Origin: Bacteroidia bacterium
GTDB lineage: Bacteria > Bacteroidota > Bacteroidia > UKL13-3
Assembly (NCBI GenBank): GCA_025454875.1
Contig: JALONP010000021.1
Location: 1-50,803 of the forward strand
Direction of reading: 5' to 3'
DNA length: 50,803 nt
Shown here in pieces: positions 34,864 to 46,385 of the stretch. Below the pieces are notes generated by a model that was not told the origin of the DNA, did no database searches, and saw nothing but the letters and a program-made list of their open reading frames with translations. Made by a program: the position numbers and the translations under genes. The number at the start of each line of letters is the position of its first letter. The stretch's first letter is position 1.

Positions 34864-37800
34864 ATGATTCAACATTTATCCAAACTATTGTTATGCTTGT
34901 TGCTTGGGGTTGGCACAAGCACATTAGCGCAAATTAATCCGCAGTTTATTGGACGTTACTCAACGGGCATTTACAATGCTGCCGCTGCCGAAATATCGGC
35001 TTATGATGCACTATCAAAACGCATGTTTGTAACCAACGGCCCTGACACTAGTTTAAAGGTGGTGGACATTTCAAATCCAGCCAATCCTATACAAGTAAAC
35101 AGCTTTTCGATTAAACCTTATGGTAGCGATTTAACATCTGTGGCTTGTTACAATGGTATTGTTGCTATTGCCGTGATTGATTCGTTGGGTAAAACCGAAA
35201 ATGGAAAAGTTGTTTTCCTTAATGCAGCTACTTTAGCGTATATTAATCAAGTAGATGTTGGTCCATTACCAGATATGTTAACCTTTTCACCTGATGGTAA
35301 AAAAGTGCTTGTTGCCAATGAAGGTGAACCAAATGTAGGTTACACAATTGACCCAGAAGGATCAGTGAGTATTATAGATGTAAGCAATGGCGTGGCAAAT
35401 ATTACCCAAGCCAATGTGCAAACGGCAGGTTTTACTTCGTTTAACAACCAAAGTATCGACCCTAAGATTAAAATAACAGGACGTATTCAATCAGGTGGAA
35501 CATTTTTACGCAACGCAACCATTGCCGAAGACTTAGAACCTGAATACATTGCCATTTCAGCAAACTCACAAACTGCTTGGGTTACTTGCCAAGAAAACAA
35601 TTGTATTGCAGTAATTGATATTCCATCTGCAACTGTAACAAGTCTTATTCCTTTAGGATTTAAGAACTACAACTTACCAGATAACAAAATGGACGCGAGT
35701 GACCAAGGTGGGACAATTAACATTACTAATTATCCAGTGTTCGGGATGTATCAACCTGATGCCATTGCATCCTTTCAAGTTGGATCAACAACCTATTTAG
35801 CAACAGCCAATGAAGGTGATGCGCGCGCTGATTGGGGAGCTGCTAATGTTGAAGAAATTCGTTTTGGAAATGCCGGGTACGTAGTTGATACGGTTAAATT
35901 TGGTGGCACATCAAATGTTACCGCAATGAAGGCTAATACTGCCATGGGTCGTTTAAATGTGACCAACCGTTTTGGGGATTTTGATAATGATGGAAAATTT
36001 GATTCAGTATTTTGTTTTGGTGCACGCTCATTTACCATATGGAATGGCACAACCGGTTCATTGGTATGGGATAGCAAAGATGAATTTGAACAGCGTACAG
36101 CTGCAATTTATGCGGCTAACTTCAATGCCAGCAATAGCAACAACACATTAAAGAATAGAAGTGACGATAAAGGTCCAGAACCTGAAGCCATCGCTATTGG
36201 AAAAATTCTTGATTCAACTTATGCATTTATCGGATTGGAACGTATTGGCGGAGTGATGATTTACAATATCACCAACCCAACGGCTCCATATTTTGTAAAC
36301 TATATTAATACACGTGATTTTGCTGTAACGCCAAGTTTGGCCAACCTCAATACTGTTGGTGATTTAGGACCAGAAGGATTGGTATTTGTACCTGCTGCGC
36401 AAAGCCCATCTGGAAAAGATTTGTTACTTGTTTCCAATGAAATTAGTGGAACCGTTGCCATCATTCAATTGAATTCGAGAAGTGCTTTCCAAATGCAAAT
36501 ATTGCATTCATCAGATATGGAAAGTGGTTTGGCCGCAGTGGTTGACGCACCTAATTACGCTGCCATTGTAGATAAATTGGAAGACCAACATGTGAACACA
36601 TTGATTTTATCATCAGGTGATAATACGTTGCCTGGTCCGTTTCTTTCAGCTGGAGAAGATCCATCGCTTCAAACACCTTTGCGCAATACAGCTTCGTTGT
36701 ACTATAGCGGTACTCAAGCTTTGAGAGCCGCAATTGGTCGCACAGACATCGCCATTATGAATATTATTGGCTTTAATGCTTCAGCGTTTGGGAATCATGA
36801 GTTTGATTTAGGAACAACAGACTTGAATGGACAAATTGGGGTTGATATTCGAAACAGTGGTGCAGATAAAAGATGGGTGGGCGCTCAATTTCCATATGTA
36901 AGTTGCAATCTCAATTTCAGCAATGATGCAAACTTAAATTACTTATTTACCAACCAAATATTACGAGATACTGCTTTCCGTACATCGCCTACAATTACTG
37001 CCAATAGTCAAAAAAGAGGAATTGCTCCATCAGTGATAATTGTAAGAAATGGTGAAAAAATTGGAATTGTAGGTGCTACAACACAAGTGCTTGCCCGCAT
37101 CTCTTCTCCAGGTTTTACAAGTGTTATCGGTCCTCAAGTAGATGATATGCCCGCTTTGGCTGCTATTATCCAACCAGTAGTTGATTCATTGATATCAAAA
37201 GAAGGGGTAAACAAAATCATTTTGTTGGCACACTTACAACAAATAGCAAACGAAAAAGCATTGGCTCCATTACTAAGAGATGTAGACATTATTATTTCGG
37301 GAGGTAACCATGCCTTCACGGCAGATGGCAATGATAGATTAGGTGCTGGAGTTGTTGCTACAGAACGTTATCCTATTATTACACAAAGTTCGACTGCAAA
37401 GCCAATGGTTATTTTAAACACCACAAGTGAGTGGAAATATGTTGGCAGATTTGTATGTGATTTTAACACAAACGGTGAACTCTTGTTAAACGTGCTTGAT
37501 TCAAACATCAACGGTGCTTATATAGCCGACTCGGCAATGGTTACTTCATTATGGGGTAATTATTCTGATGCATTTGCAGCAGGAACAAAAGGTGCTGGCG
37601 TGCGTACATTGTGTACTGCAATTGGCAACGTAATTACAACCAAAGATGGTAACTTATTTGGCAAGAGCAACGTGTTTCTTGAAGGCCGCAGAAATGCTGT
37701 AAGAACAGAGGAAACCAACCTTGGTAACTTATCCGCTGATGCTAATTTATGGTATGCCCGTCAATACGATCCACAAGTACGGGTTTCTATTAAAAATGGG

Positions 37801-40473
37801 GGCGGCATTCGTTCAGCCATTGGATTTGTAAATGCAGTTGGAGGCAACGCTGTTTTAGAACCTACACAAGCAAATCCATCAGCATCTAAAGCCAGAGGAG
37901 ACATCTCGCAGTTGGATATTGAAAACTCATTGCGTTTTAACAATAGCTTGGTTATCGTTACAACTACTGCTGGAGGTTTAAGAAGATTGCTTGAGCATGG
38001 GATATCTGCAACAAGACCTGGCGCAACTCCTGGTCAATTTCCACAAGTAGGTGGTGTAGCTTTTAGTTATGATACTGCCAGAACACTAGGCAACGAATTG
38101 TGGTCGCTTGTCATTACTGATTCATTAGGTAACCGAACCGATACCATTGTACGTAACGGATTACTCGTTGGTGATACCACTCGTACCTACAAAATTGTTA
38201 CGTTAAATTTCTTGGCCAACCCTTCATCAGGAGGTTCGCCTGTAGGCGGAGATGGTTATCCATTCCCATCTGTAACAACTGCAAGAGTTAACTTAGATAC
38301 CGCAATTAAAACAACAGGAACAGCAACATTTGCAGGAATTGGAAGTGAACAAGATGCATTTGCAGAGTATATGCTTGCACGCCACAACACTGTAGCTACT
38401 GCGTTTAGCGTAAGAGATACCACTTTGCAAGGAGACAGACGCATTCAATTGTTAAATGCGCGTCCGGATGCTATTTTCCCAGAAACAAACCCAGCTATAT
38501 CGATTGCTGCAGCAAGAACAATTGCTCCGCCAAGTCTGGTTAGGGTAAGAGGCATTGTATCAAGAGCTTGGGGTCGTTTTATCTATATCCAAGACTCAAC
38601 CGGAGGTATTGGCGTACGTCAGTCGTCAGGAGCAATGGTTGATGCTATCACAGCTGGCACTTTAAAAGAAGGAGATAGTGTAGAGGTAATTGGTCCACGA
38701 AATGACTTTAACAATTACGCACAAATACAATTAGCATCAGGCGTATTTACAGGTGCAAATACCGTTATTGTTTTAGGCTCGAATAAAAATGTGACACCTA
38801 TTACCATTACGGTAAAACAATTGAACCAAGGTGGCGAACAATATGAAAGCCGTTTGGTTCGGATTTTAGGATTAAGAACAAACGTTAGCGGAACATTCGC
38901 AGCTAGTACAAATTATACTGTTTGGGATGGAACCACTACAGGTGATACAACTGTACTTAGGGTAATTGCTGCTACCGACACTGAAGTTGAGGATGCCCCT
39001 GCCCTTTCAATTCCGAATGGTGAATTTGTATTCGAAGGTATCCTTGCCCAATTCTGCTCTGGAAGTTCAGGTTGCACAACAGGTTACCAATTGTACGGCA
39101 TCCGCAAAAAAGATATACGTCCTGTTTTAGGTACGTTTGCTTTAGCTGCTCCAGCCAACAATACAAGATTGGTAACAGCAGCTAACAACCAAACTAATGT
39201 AAACATTCAGTGGACTCGCAGTGGCAATGCATTATCATACAAATGGTTTTTAACCTCGGCAAATGGAACATTTACAAATCCAATAGTGGTATTGCCTGCT
39301 AACAATAATGGAGTAGATACCACACTTACCTTAACTGTTGGTCGAATTGATTCATTGTTGGCACAACTTGCAATTGCGCAAGGCGACTCGGTTCAAACCC
39401 AGTGGACAGTATACAGCTACTTAGGTAACGACTCGTTAAAAGCTGGTCAGAACTTCAATTTGCATTTGGTTAGACAAGCAGCACCAATTGTTTTGGGAAG
39501 CTTTAACTTAAGCAACCCTGTGAACAACACAAGAGTAACTGTTGAACAAGGCAACCAATCGCTTATTACAATTAATTGGACCAAGAGCGCAAATGCGCAA
39601 CGTTACCGTTGGAAAGCCACAACTGTGACAGGCTCTTTCACCACACCGTTGCTTGATTTGCCATCAAACACAAATGGAACAGACTCTGCACTCACTTTAA
39701 CTTCTGAAGCACTTGATGCTACATTAAAGAGTTTAGGCATTGCAAGAAAAGATTCTGTTACGTTAAAATGGACAGTATATGCTTACCGTAATACTGATTC
39801 TCTAAAAGCAACAAACGACTTCCAAATTACACTCATACGCAAGCGCATCTTAGGTAACTTTACCTTAACTGCTCCTGCTAATAACCAAACCCTTGGTGTA
39901 GATTCAAATACAACAACACCAGTGAACATTACATGGAATGCATCTTCAAATGCAACCCGATATGAATGGTTAGCAATTCTTCCAGGAGGCAATTTTAATG
40001 CTCCATTATTACGTTTCAATTCAAATAATAACGGCCAAAATACAACACTTACCTTAATATCGGGAGCCATCGACTCCATTGTAGCCAATTTAGGAATTGC
40101 AAAAGGTGACAGCGTTTTAATCAATTGGAATGTTCGCGCAATTGAGCCTGAAGATTCAATTTTAGCGAACGAAACATTTGCACTAACCATTCGCAGAAAC
40201 AAAGCAGTTGGTTTGGCTAAAATCGACCTCTCAAATCAGTTTACCATCTACCCTATTCCTGCCACAGAATCGTTGAATATTAAATCAAACAATGGAATTG
40301 TGAATGCAACCATCCGGTTGATCGACTTAAACGGAAAATTGGTAAGCGACACTTTTGTTACAAAAGATTTAGCAAATACAAGCATTCCAGTTGATGGTTT
40401 ATCAGCGGGTGTTTATGTTTTGCTTATAGAAACAAACGAAGGAATTGCTAGGGTTAAAGTGAATATTCATTAA
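34864..40473 (+). CDS. Giant multidomain T9SS protein: choice-of-anchor I propeller, 5'-nucleotidase-like phosphoesterase, OB-fold, three repeats
   Basis: A 1869-residue secreted protein. Order: signal peptide (to about 24); choice-of-anchor I/LVIVD propeller (about 25-540; FSPDGKKVLVANEGEP, GPEPEAIAIG); metallophosphoesterase (about 544-880) with HSSDMESG, LSSGDN, GNHEFD near 644 and SGGNHAF; 5'-nucleotidase C-terminal domain (about 950-1170; NLGNLSAD, NGGGIRS); YhcR-type OB-fold (about 1212-1330); three repeats of about 120 residues beginning near 1422, 1545 and 1662 (shared pattern APANN, SYKW/RYRW/RYEW, LTLT, DSLKA); and a T9SS type-A domain at the end. It probably releases phosphate from extracellular nucleotides. 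The His normally following the first metal Asp is absent, as in other choice-of-anchor I fusions I recall. Confidence 0.87.
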   Translation: MIQHLSKLLLCLLLGVGTSTLAQINPQFIGRYSTGIYNAAAAEISAYDALSKRMFVTNGPDTSLKVVDISNPANPIQVNSFSIKPYGSDLTSVACYNGIVAIAVIDSLGKTENGKVVFLNAATLAYINQVDVGPLPDMLTFSPDGKKVLVANEGEPNVGYTIDPEGSVSIIDVSNGVANITQANVQTAGFTSFNNQSIDPKIKITGRIQSGGTFLRNATIAEDLEPEYIAISANSQTAWVTCQENNCIAVIDIPSATVTSLIPLGFKNYNLPDNKMDASDQGGTINITNYPVFGMYQPDAIASFQVGSTTYLATANEGDARADWGAANVEEIRFGNAGYVVDTVKFGGTSNVTAMKANTAMGRLNVTNRFGDFDNDGKFDSVFCFGARSFTIWNGTTGSLVWDSKDEFEQRTAAIYAANFNASNSNNTLKNRSDDKGPEPEAIAIGKILDSTYAFIGLERIGGVMIYNITNPTAPYFVNYINTRDFAVTPSLANLNTVGDLGPEGLVFVPAAQSPSGKDLLLVSNEISGTVAIIQLNSRSAFQMQILHSSDMESGLAAVVDAPNYAAIVDKLEDQHVNTLILSSGDNTLPGPFLSAGEDPSLQTPLRNTASLYYSGTQALRAAIGRTDIAIMNIIGFNASAFGNHEFDLGTTDLNGQIGVDIRNSGADKRWVGAQFPYVSCNLNFSNDANLNYLFTNQILRDTAFRTSPTITANSQKRGIAPSVIIVRNGEKIGIVGATTQVLARISSPGFTSVIGPQVDDMPALAAIIQPVVDSLISKEGVNKIILLAHLQQIANEKALAPLLRDVDIIISGGNHAFTADGNDRLGAGVVATERYPIITQSSTAKPMVILNTTSEWKYVGRFVCDFNTNGELLLNVLDSNINGAYIADSAMVTSLWGNYSDAFAAGTKGAGVRTLCTAIGNVITTKDGNLFGKSNVFLEGRRNAVRTEETNLGNLSADANLWYARQYDPQVRVSIKNGGGIRSAIGFVNAVGGNAVLEPTQANPSASKARGDISQLDIENSLRFNNSLVIVTTTAGGLRRLLEHGISATRPGATPGQFPQVGGVAFSYDTARTLGNELWSLVITDSLGNRTDTIVRNGLLVGDTTRTYKIVTLNFLANPSSGGSPVGGDGYPFPSVTTARVNLDTAIKTTGTATFAGIGSEQDAFAEYMLARHNTVATAFSVRDTTLQGDRRIQLLNARPDAIFPETNPAISIAAARTIAPPSLVRVRGIVSRAWGRFIYIQDSTGGIGVRQSSGAMVDAITAGTLKEGDSVEVIGPRNDFNNYAQIQLASGVFTGANTVIVLGSNKNVTPITITVKQLNQGGEQYESRLVRILGLRTNVSGTFAASTNYTVWDGTTTGDTTVLRVIAATDTEVEDAPALSIPNGEFVFEGILAQFCSGSSGCTTGYQLYGIRKKDIRPVLGTFALAAPANNTRLVTAANNQTNVNIQWTRSGNALSYKWFLTSANGTFTNPIVVLPANNNGVDTTLTLTVGRIDSLLAQLAIAQGDSVQTQWTVYSYLGNDSLKAGQNFNLHLVRQAAPIVLGSFNLSNPVNNTRVTVEQGNQSLITINWTKSANAQRYRWKATTVTGSFTTPLLDLPSNTNGTDSALTLTSEALDATLKSLGIARKDSVTLKWTVYAYRNTDSLKATNDFQITLIRKRILGNFTLTAPANNQTLGVDSNTTTPVNITWNASSNATRYEWLAILPGGNFNAPLLRFNSNNNGQNTTLTLISGAIDSIVANLGIAKGDSVLINWNVRAIEPEDSILANETFALTIRRNKAVGLAKIDLSNQFTIYPIPATESLNIKSNNGIVNATIRLIDLNGKLVSDTFVTKDLANTSIPVDGLSAGVYVLLIETNEGIARVKVNIH

Positions 40474-40493
40474 GCCAATTCATCATTACTTAC

Positions 40494-40522
40494 AAAAAGC
40501 GGATCATTTGGTCCGCTTTTTT
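40494..40522 (+). terminator. Rho-independent terminator after the giant T9SS gene
   Basis: AAGCGGATC/GGTCCGCTT (40497-40505 and 40510-40518, one G-T pair) with a 4-nt loop ATTT, preceded by an A run and followed by a T run. Confidence 0.85.
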
Positions 40523-40562
40523 GTTTTGTGTGTTTCTGTATATTGCATCAAGAAACACAATT

Positions 40563-41975
40563 ATGGCAACCCTTCAATTTTTCGGTGCTGCACAATATGT
40601 AACGGGCAGTAAACATTTGCTTACCACAAATAAAGGAACTAATGTTTTACTCGATTGCGGACTCATTCAAGGTCGTTTGCAAGGTAAGGCTGATATAAAC
40701 AGGCATTTTGGTTTTAAACCTTATGATATAGACTACGTAATACTTTCGCATGCGCATATTGACCATTCTGGATTATTGCCCCGGCTGGTGCGTGAAGGTT
40801 TTAATGGAATCATTTTTGCTCACCCAGCAACCATTTCATTATGTGAAATCATGTTACTTGACTCAGCCCATATTCAAACAGAAGATTTAAAAAGGGTAAA
40901 CGAACGCAGAAAAAAAAGAGGTGATACAATTTTAGACCCACTCTATGATACAAATGATGTTCAACAAACATTAGAAAAGATGCAACCTATAGGTTACGAT
41001 GAACATGTGAAAATTGACAGTGAGCTTTCTTTTCATTTTACCGATGCCGGCCATTTGTTAGGAAGTTGTGCAGTGCATATCGACATCACACAAAACAAAC
41101 ACAAAACTAAAGTCACCTTTACTGGAGACATTGGTAAATATGGAGACCCAATCTTAAGAAATCCACAAGAGTTTAGGCAATGTGATGTATTAATTTGTGA
41201 GAGCACTTATGGAGACCGTTTGCACCCAAAAATTGCAGATAGTGAAGCAGAACTATTAACAATTGTAACAGAAACCTGTGTAAACAACTTAGGTAAGTTA
41301 ATTATACCTGCATTTAGTGTCGACCGAACGCAAGAACTGATTTATACTCTAGAGAAAATGTTTAATGAGGGTCTACTACCTAATATTCCCATTTTTGTTG
41401 ACAGTCCTTTATCCGTAAGAGCTACGGAAGTAATCAGAAAGCATGAAGAATGTTACAATGAAGTTTTTATCGAATACATGCATATTGATCCTCATCCTTT
41501 TTCATTTAAACACCTAACTTATATCACCAAAGTTGAGGAATCAAAAAAACTCAATGCATATAAAGGACCTTGTATTATTATTTCGGCATCAGGCATGGCT
41601 GAGGCAGGTAGAATTAAGCACCATATTTTAAACGGAATTGAAAACCCAAACAATACCATTTTATTAGTCGGCTATTGCACACCAGAGAGCCTAGGTGGGC
41701 AACTCAAAGCGGGTGTAACCAGTGTTCGAATATTTGGAGAGGAGAAAAAAGTGAATGCCGCTGTGAAGGTTCTTGATTACTATTCATCACATGCTGATTA
41801 CGAAGAGATTTTCAATTTTCTTAAATGCCAGAAAAAAGATAAAATACAAACAATTTACTTAGTGCATGGTGAAATTGAAACACAAGTCGTTTTTAAACGC
41901 AAATTGGAACAAAATGGATACAAACATGTTATTATTCCCAAGTTAAAAGAATCATTTTCGATTAAAAACTATTAA
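40563..41975 (+). CDS. MBL-fold beta-CASP ribonuclease (CPSF-like)
   Basis: A cytosolic metallo-hydrolase of about 470 residues in the Ysh1/CPSF73-like RNA nuclease group. Zinc motifs are SHAHIDHSG and DAGHLLGS. The beta-CASP insert shows PAFSVDRTQEL, FVDSPLSV and SASGMAEAGR, and the C-terminal RMMBL region has SSHADYEE. These motifs point to RNA endo- or exonuclease activity rather than a small-molecule hydrolase. The frame is open back to a TTG at 40521, inside the upstream terminator, so I chose the ATG at 40563. The transporter gene follows with no gap. Confidence 0.92.
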   Translation: MATLQFFGAAQYVTGSKHLLTTNKGTNVLLDCGLIQGRLQGKADINRHFGFKPYDIDYVILSHAHIDHSGLLPRLVREGFNGIIFAHPATISLCEIMLLDSAHIQTEDLKRVNERRKKRGDTILDPLYDTNDVQQTLEKMQPIGYDEHVKIDSELSFHFTDAGHLLGSCAVHIDITQNKHKTKVTFTGDIGKYGDPILRNPQEFRQCDVLICESTYGDRLHPKIADSEAELLTIVTETCVNNLGKLIIPAFSVDRTQELIYTLEKMFNEGLLPNIPIFVDSPLSVRATEVIRKHEECYNEVFIEYMHIDPHPFSFKHLTYITKVEESKKLNAYKGPCIIISASGMAEAGRIKHHILNGIENPNNTILLVGYCTPESLGGQLKAGVTSVRIFGEEKKVNAAVKVLDYYSSHADYEEIFNFLKCQKKDKIQTIYLVHGEIETQVVFKRKLEQNGYKHVIIPKLKESFSIKNY

Positions 41976-42737
41976 ATGCGGGAATCAAAACGAAACATTC
42001 TTTTTTTGGCCTTAGGGTCATTTTTTATTGCCAACGCCATCATTGCCGAATTTGTAGGAGTTAAGATATTTTCGGTTGAAGAAACTCTTGGTATTCCTCC
42101 TTTTGCCATCCGCGTTTTTGGTGATACCTATTCGTTTAACATGACAGCTGGTGTTTTGTTGTGGCCTGTTGTATTTGTGATGACAGATATTATCAATGAG
42201 TATTTTGGTAAAAGTGGGGTGAGGTTGTTTTCTTATATCGCAGCGGCCCTTATCACCTATTCATTCATTATGGTTTACACCAGCATTCATACTGCTCCAG
42301 CTAGTTTTTGGGTCGAAAAGCAAACCGACAATGGCCCATTGAACATGCAAAATGCATTCACTCAAATCTTCGGACAAGGCTTATGGATTATAGTTGGCTC
42401 GTTAGTAGCATTCTTACTTGGGCAACTTATAGATGTGTATGTTTTTCATTATATCAAAGTTAAAACGGGTAATAAAGCGCTATGGCTTCGCAGTACGGGA
42501 TCCACATTGGTTTCGCAATTAATTGATAGTTTTGTGGTACTGGTAATCGCCTTCTATATTGGTGGGAACTGGCCACTAAAGCTGGTGTTGGCGGTTGGTG
42601 TGGTAAATTACATTTACAAATTCACAGTTGCCATTCTCCTCACACCGCTTCTTTATGTATTGCATGCAGCAATAGACGCGTACCTTGGAAAGGACCTTGC
42701 TGCACAGCTAATTGAGGAAGCTGCTCAAGATTTTTAG
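41976..42737 (+). CDS. Queuosine-precursor transporter (YhhQ/VUT family)
   Basis: A 253-residue membrane protein with about six hydrophobic segments. Family signatures include FVMTDIINEYFGK and SQLIDSFVVLVIAFYIGG. The YhhQ family imports 7-cyano-7-deazaguanine or related queuosine precursors in bacteria. It carries an extra loop (about residues 26-50 and 105-125) compared with E. coli YhhQ. The start follows the beta-CASP nuclease stop directly, so they share a transcript. No queuosine synthesis gene is nearby. Confidence 0.9.
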   Translation: MRESKRNILFLALGSFFIANAIIAEFVGVKIFSVEETLGIPPFAIRVFGDTYSFNMTAGVLLWPVVFVMTDIINEYFGKSGVRLFSYIAAALITYSFIMVYTSIHTAPASFWVEKQTDNGPLNMQNAFTQIFGQGLWIIVGSLVAFLLGQLIDVYVFHYIKVKTGNKALWLRSTGSTLVSQLIDSFVVLVIAFYIGGNWPLKLVLAVGVVNYIYKFTVAILLTPLLYVLHAAIDAYLGKDLAAQLIEEAAQDF

Positions 42738-42820
42738 ATGACTAATATCAATTGTTAACGAGCATTGCCACTGAATTTTGGCTGTTAACAAAATGTGTAG
42801 GTAGCATAAGACGCATTTTA

Positions 42821-42828
42821 TATATTTG
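42821..42828 (+). promoter_or_regulatory. Candidate -7 box TATATTTG for carA
   Basis: A perfect TAnnTTTG match 17 nt before the carA initiation codon, in a 108-nt spacer after the transporter gene. No TTG at the ideal -33 distance. Confidence 0.38.
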
Positions 42829-42845
42829 CCCAAATCTATCCTACC

Positions 42846-43949
42846 TTGAACAAGTCGATTCACAAATTCCCAGCTTTATTGGTGCTTGAAGACGGCACCG
42901 TTTTTAAAGGAACTTCAATTGGTAAAATCGGAACCACAACCGGAGAAATTTGCTTCAATACCGGAATGACAGGTTACCAAGAAGTGTTTACGGACCCTTC
43001 TTATTATGGCCAAATTCTAATTCAAACCAATGTTCACATTGGCAATTACGGCATCCACCAAACCGAAATTGAGTCGGAGAGCATTAAAATTGCAGGCCTT
43101 GTTTGCAAACAATTTAACGTACCCTACTCACGCAAACAAGCCGATAGCACTGTTCAAGATTATTTTGCGCTGAACAATATCGTTGGTATAGCGGATATTG
43201 ACACACGTGAGTTGGTTTTACATGTTCGAAGCAAAGGTGCCATGAATGCCATCATTTCTTCTGAAGAAAAAACAGTTGAGCAATTATTAGCCGAATTAAA
43301 ATCGGTACCATCGATGGCTGGACTCGAACTTTCGTCACAGGTATCAACACAACAAACATACTATTTGGGTAATGAGGCCGATGCTACCAAACGTGTTGCA
43401 GTGCTTGATTTAGGAGTAAAGAAAAACATTCTTCGAAACCTAACCCAACGCGGCTGTTACTTGGCAGTATTTAATGGTAAAACTTCGTTTGCTGATATGA
43501 TGAAGTTTAAGCCTGATGGTTTTATGATTTCGAATGGCCCTGGCGATCCTGCAACCATGGAGTATGCTGTGGATACAGTCAAAACCATTTTAGAAAACAA
43601 TATTCCATTGTTTGGTATTTGTTTAGGCCATCAAATTTTGGCAGAGGCGAATGGACTCAAAACCTTTAAAATGCATAATGGACATAGAGGTTTAAACCAC
43701 CCTGTTAAAAACTTACTGACTGGTGTGTGTGAAATAACTTCTCAAAACCACGGCTTTGCAGTTAAGGCAGATGATATTAATAATAACCCTAATGTAGAGG
43801 TTACACATATTAACTTAAACGACCATACGATTGAAGGGATTCGGTTAAAAAACAAAAAAGCCTTTTCTGTTCAGTATCATCCCGAAGCTGCACCTGGCCC
43901 GCATGATGCCAACTATTTGTTTGATGATTTTGTAACCTTAATGAACTAA
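42846..43949 (+). CDS. carA: Carbamoyl-phosphate synthase small subunit CarA
   Basis: The glutaminase subunit that supplies ammonia to CarB for carbamoyl phosphate (arginine and pyrimidine synthesis). The N-terminal CarA domain has LVLEDGTVFKG and NTGMTGYQEV. The C-terminal class I amidotransferase has GICLGHQ with nucleophile C259, and the catalytic QYHPEA. Initiation appears to be at TTG 42846, since the first ATG is at residue 40, inside conserved sequence. Length 367 is normal. carB is not adjacent. Confidence 0.95.
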   Translation: MNKSIHKFPALLVLEDGTVFKGTSIGKIGTTTGEICFNTGMTGYQEVFTDPSYYGQILIQTNVHIGNYGIHQTEIESESIKIAGLVCKQFNVPYSRKQADSTVQDYFALNNIVGIADIDTRELVLHVRSKGAMNAIISSEEKTVEQLLAELKSVPSMAGLELSSQVSTQQTYYLGNEADATKRVAVLDLGVKKNILRNLTQRGCYLAVFNGKTSFADMMKFKPDGFMISNGPGDPATMEYAVDTVKTILENNIPLFGICLGHQILAEANGLKTFKMHNGHRGLNHPVKNLLTGVCEITSQNHGFAVKADDINNNPNVEVTHINLNDHTIEGIRLKNKKAFSVQYHPEAAPGPHDANYLFDDFVTLMN

Positions 43950-43954
43950 AAGGT

Positions 43955-45977
<2,023 letters not shown>

Positions 45978-46072
45978 AAAAGGTGTTGGTTCATTGATGT
46001 GTATAAGTTTATGCACGTGTGTCAATATCTTCGTGAGCCAACTCTTTTAATGTAGCATTATATTGCGTTACC

Positions 46073-46384
46073 ATGTTGCGCAAGGTTCTTACAAAAATAT
46101 TCACAAACAAATACTGGATTACCTCCATGGTGTTTGTTGCGTATCTTTTTTTTGGTGATAAAAACAATGTGATTGAACAATACGATTTGCAGCAACAATA
46201 CCTAAAAGTAAAACGTGAAAACACGTATTACAAAGAGCAAATCAAATTATCAGAAAGGCAATACACAGAACTATTTACCAACAATAAAAACCTCGAAAAA
46301 TTTGCTCGTGAAAAGTATTTGATGAAACGCGATAATGAAGATGTTTTTGTGATTGTTCCGCAAGCGGAGCAGGTGGCCAAGTGA
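46073..46384 (+). CDS. Septum-formation initiator protein (DivIC/FtsB family)
   Basis: A 103-residue bitopic cell-division protein. A short cytoplasmic start is followed by one transmembrane segment (about 15-28), then a coiled coil (EQYDLQQQYLKVKRENTYYKEQ and onwards) and the family ending NLEKFAREKYLMKRDNEDVFVI. The REKYLMKRDNED block is the typical DivIC/FtsB motif. In Bacteroidota this gene is often just after eno, as here (95-nt gap). It would act with the FtsQ/FtsL-type partners at the septum. Convergent with the following gene with a 1-nt gap. Confidence 0.9.
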   Translation: MLRKVLTKIFTNKYWITSMVFVAYLFFGDKNNVIEQYDLQQQYLKVKRENTYYKEQIKLSERQYTELFTNNKNLEKFAREKYLMKRDNEDVFVIVPQAEQVAK

Positions 46385-46385
46385 C

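Noticed and set aside
40563-41975. Second beta-lactamase
   Set aside because: It shares the MBL fold but carries the beta-CASP and RMMBL motifs of RNA nucleases.
46009-46074. Minus-strand peptide of 21 residues ending DIDTRA in the eno-DivIC gap
   Set aside because: It looks like plausible coding sequence, but it is short, has no family match I know, and its longer upstream frame only shadows the DivIC/FtsB gene.
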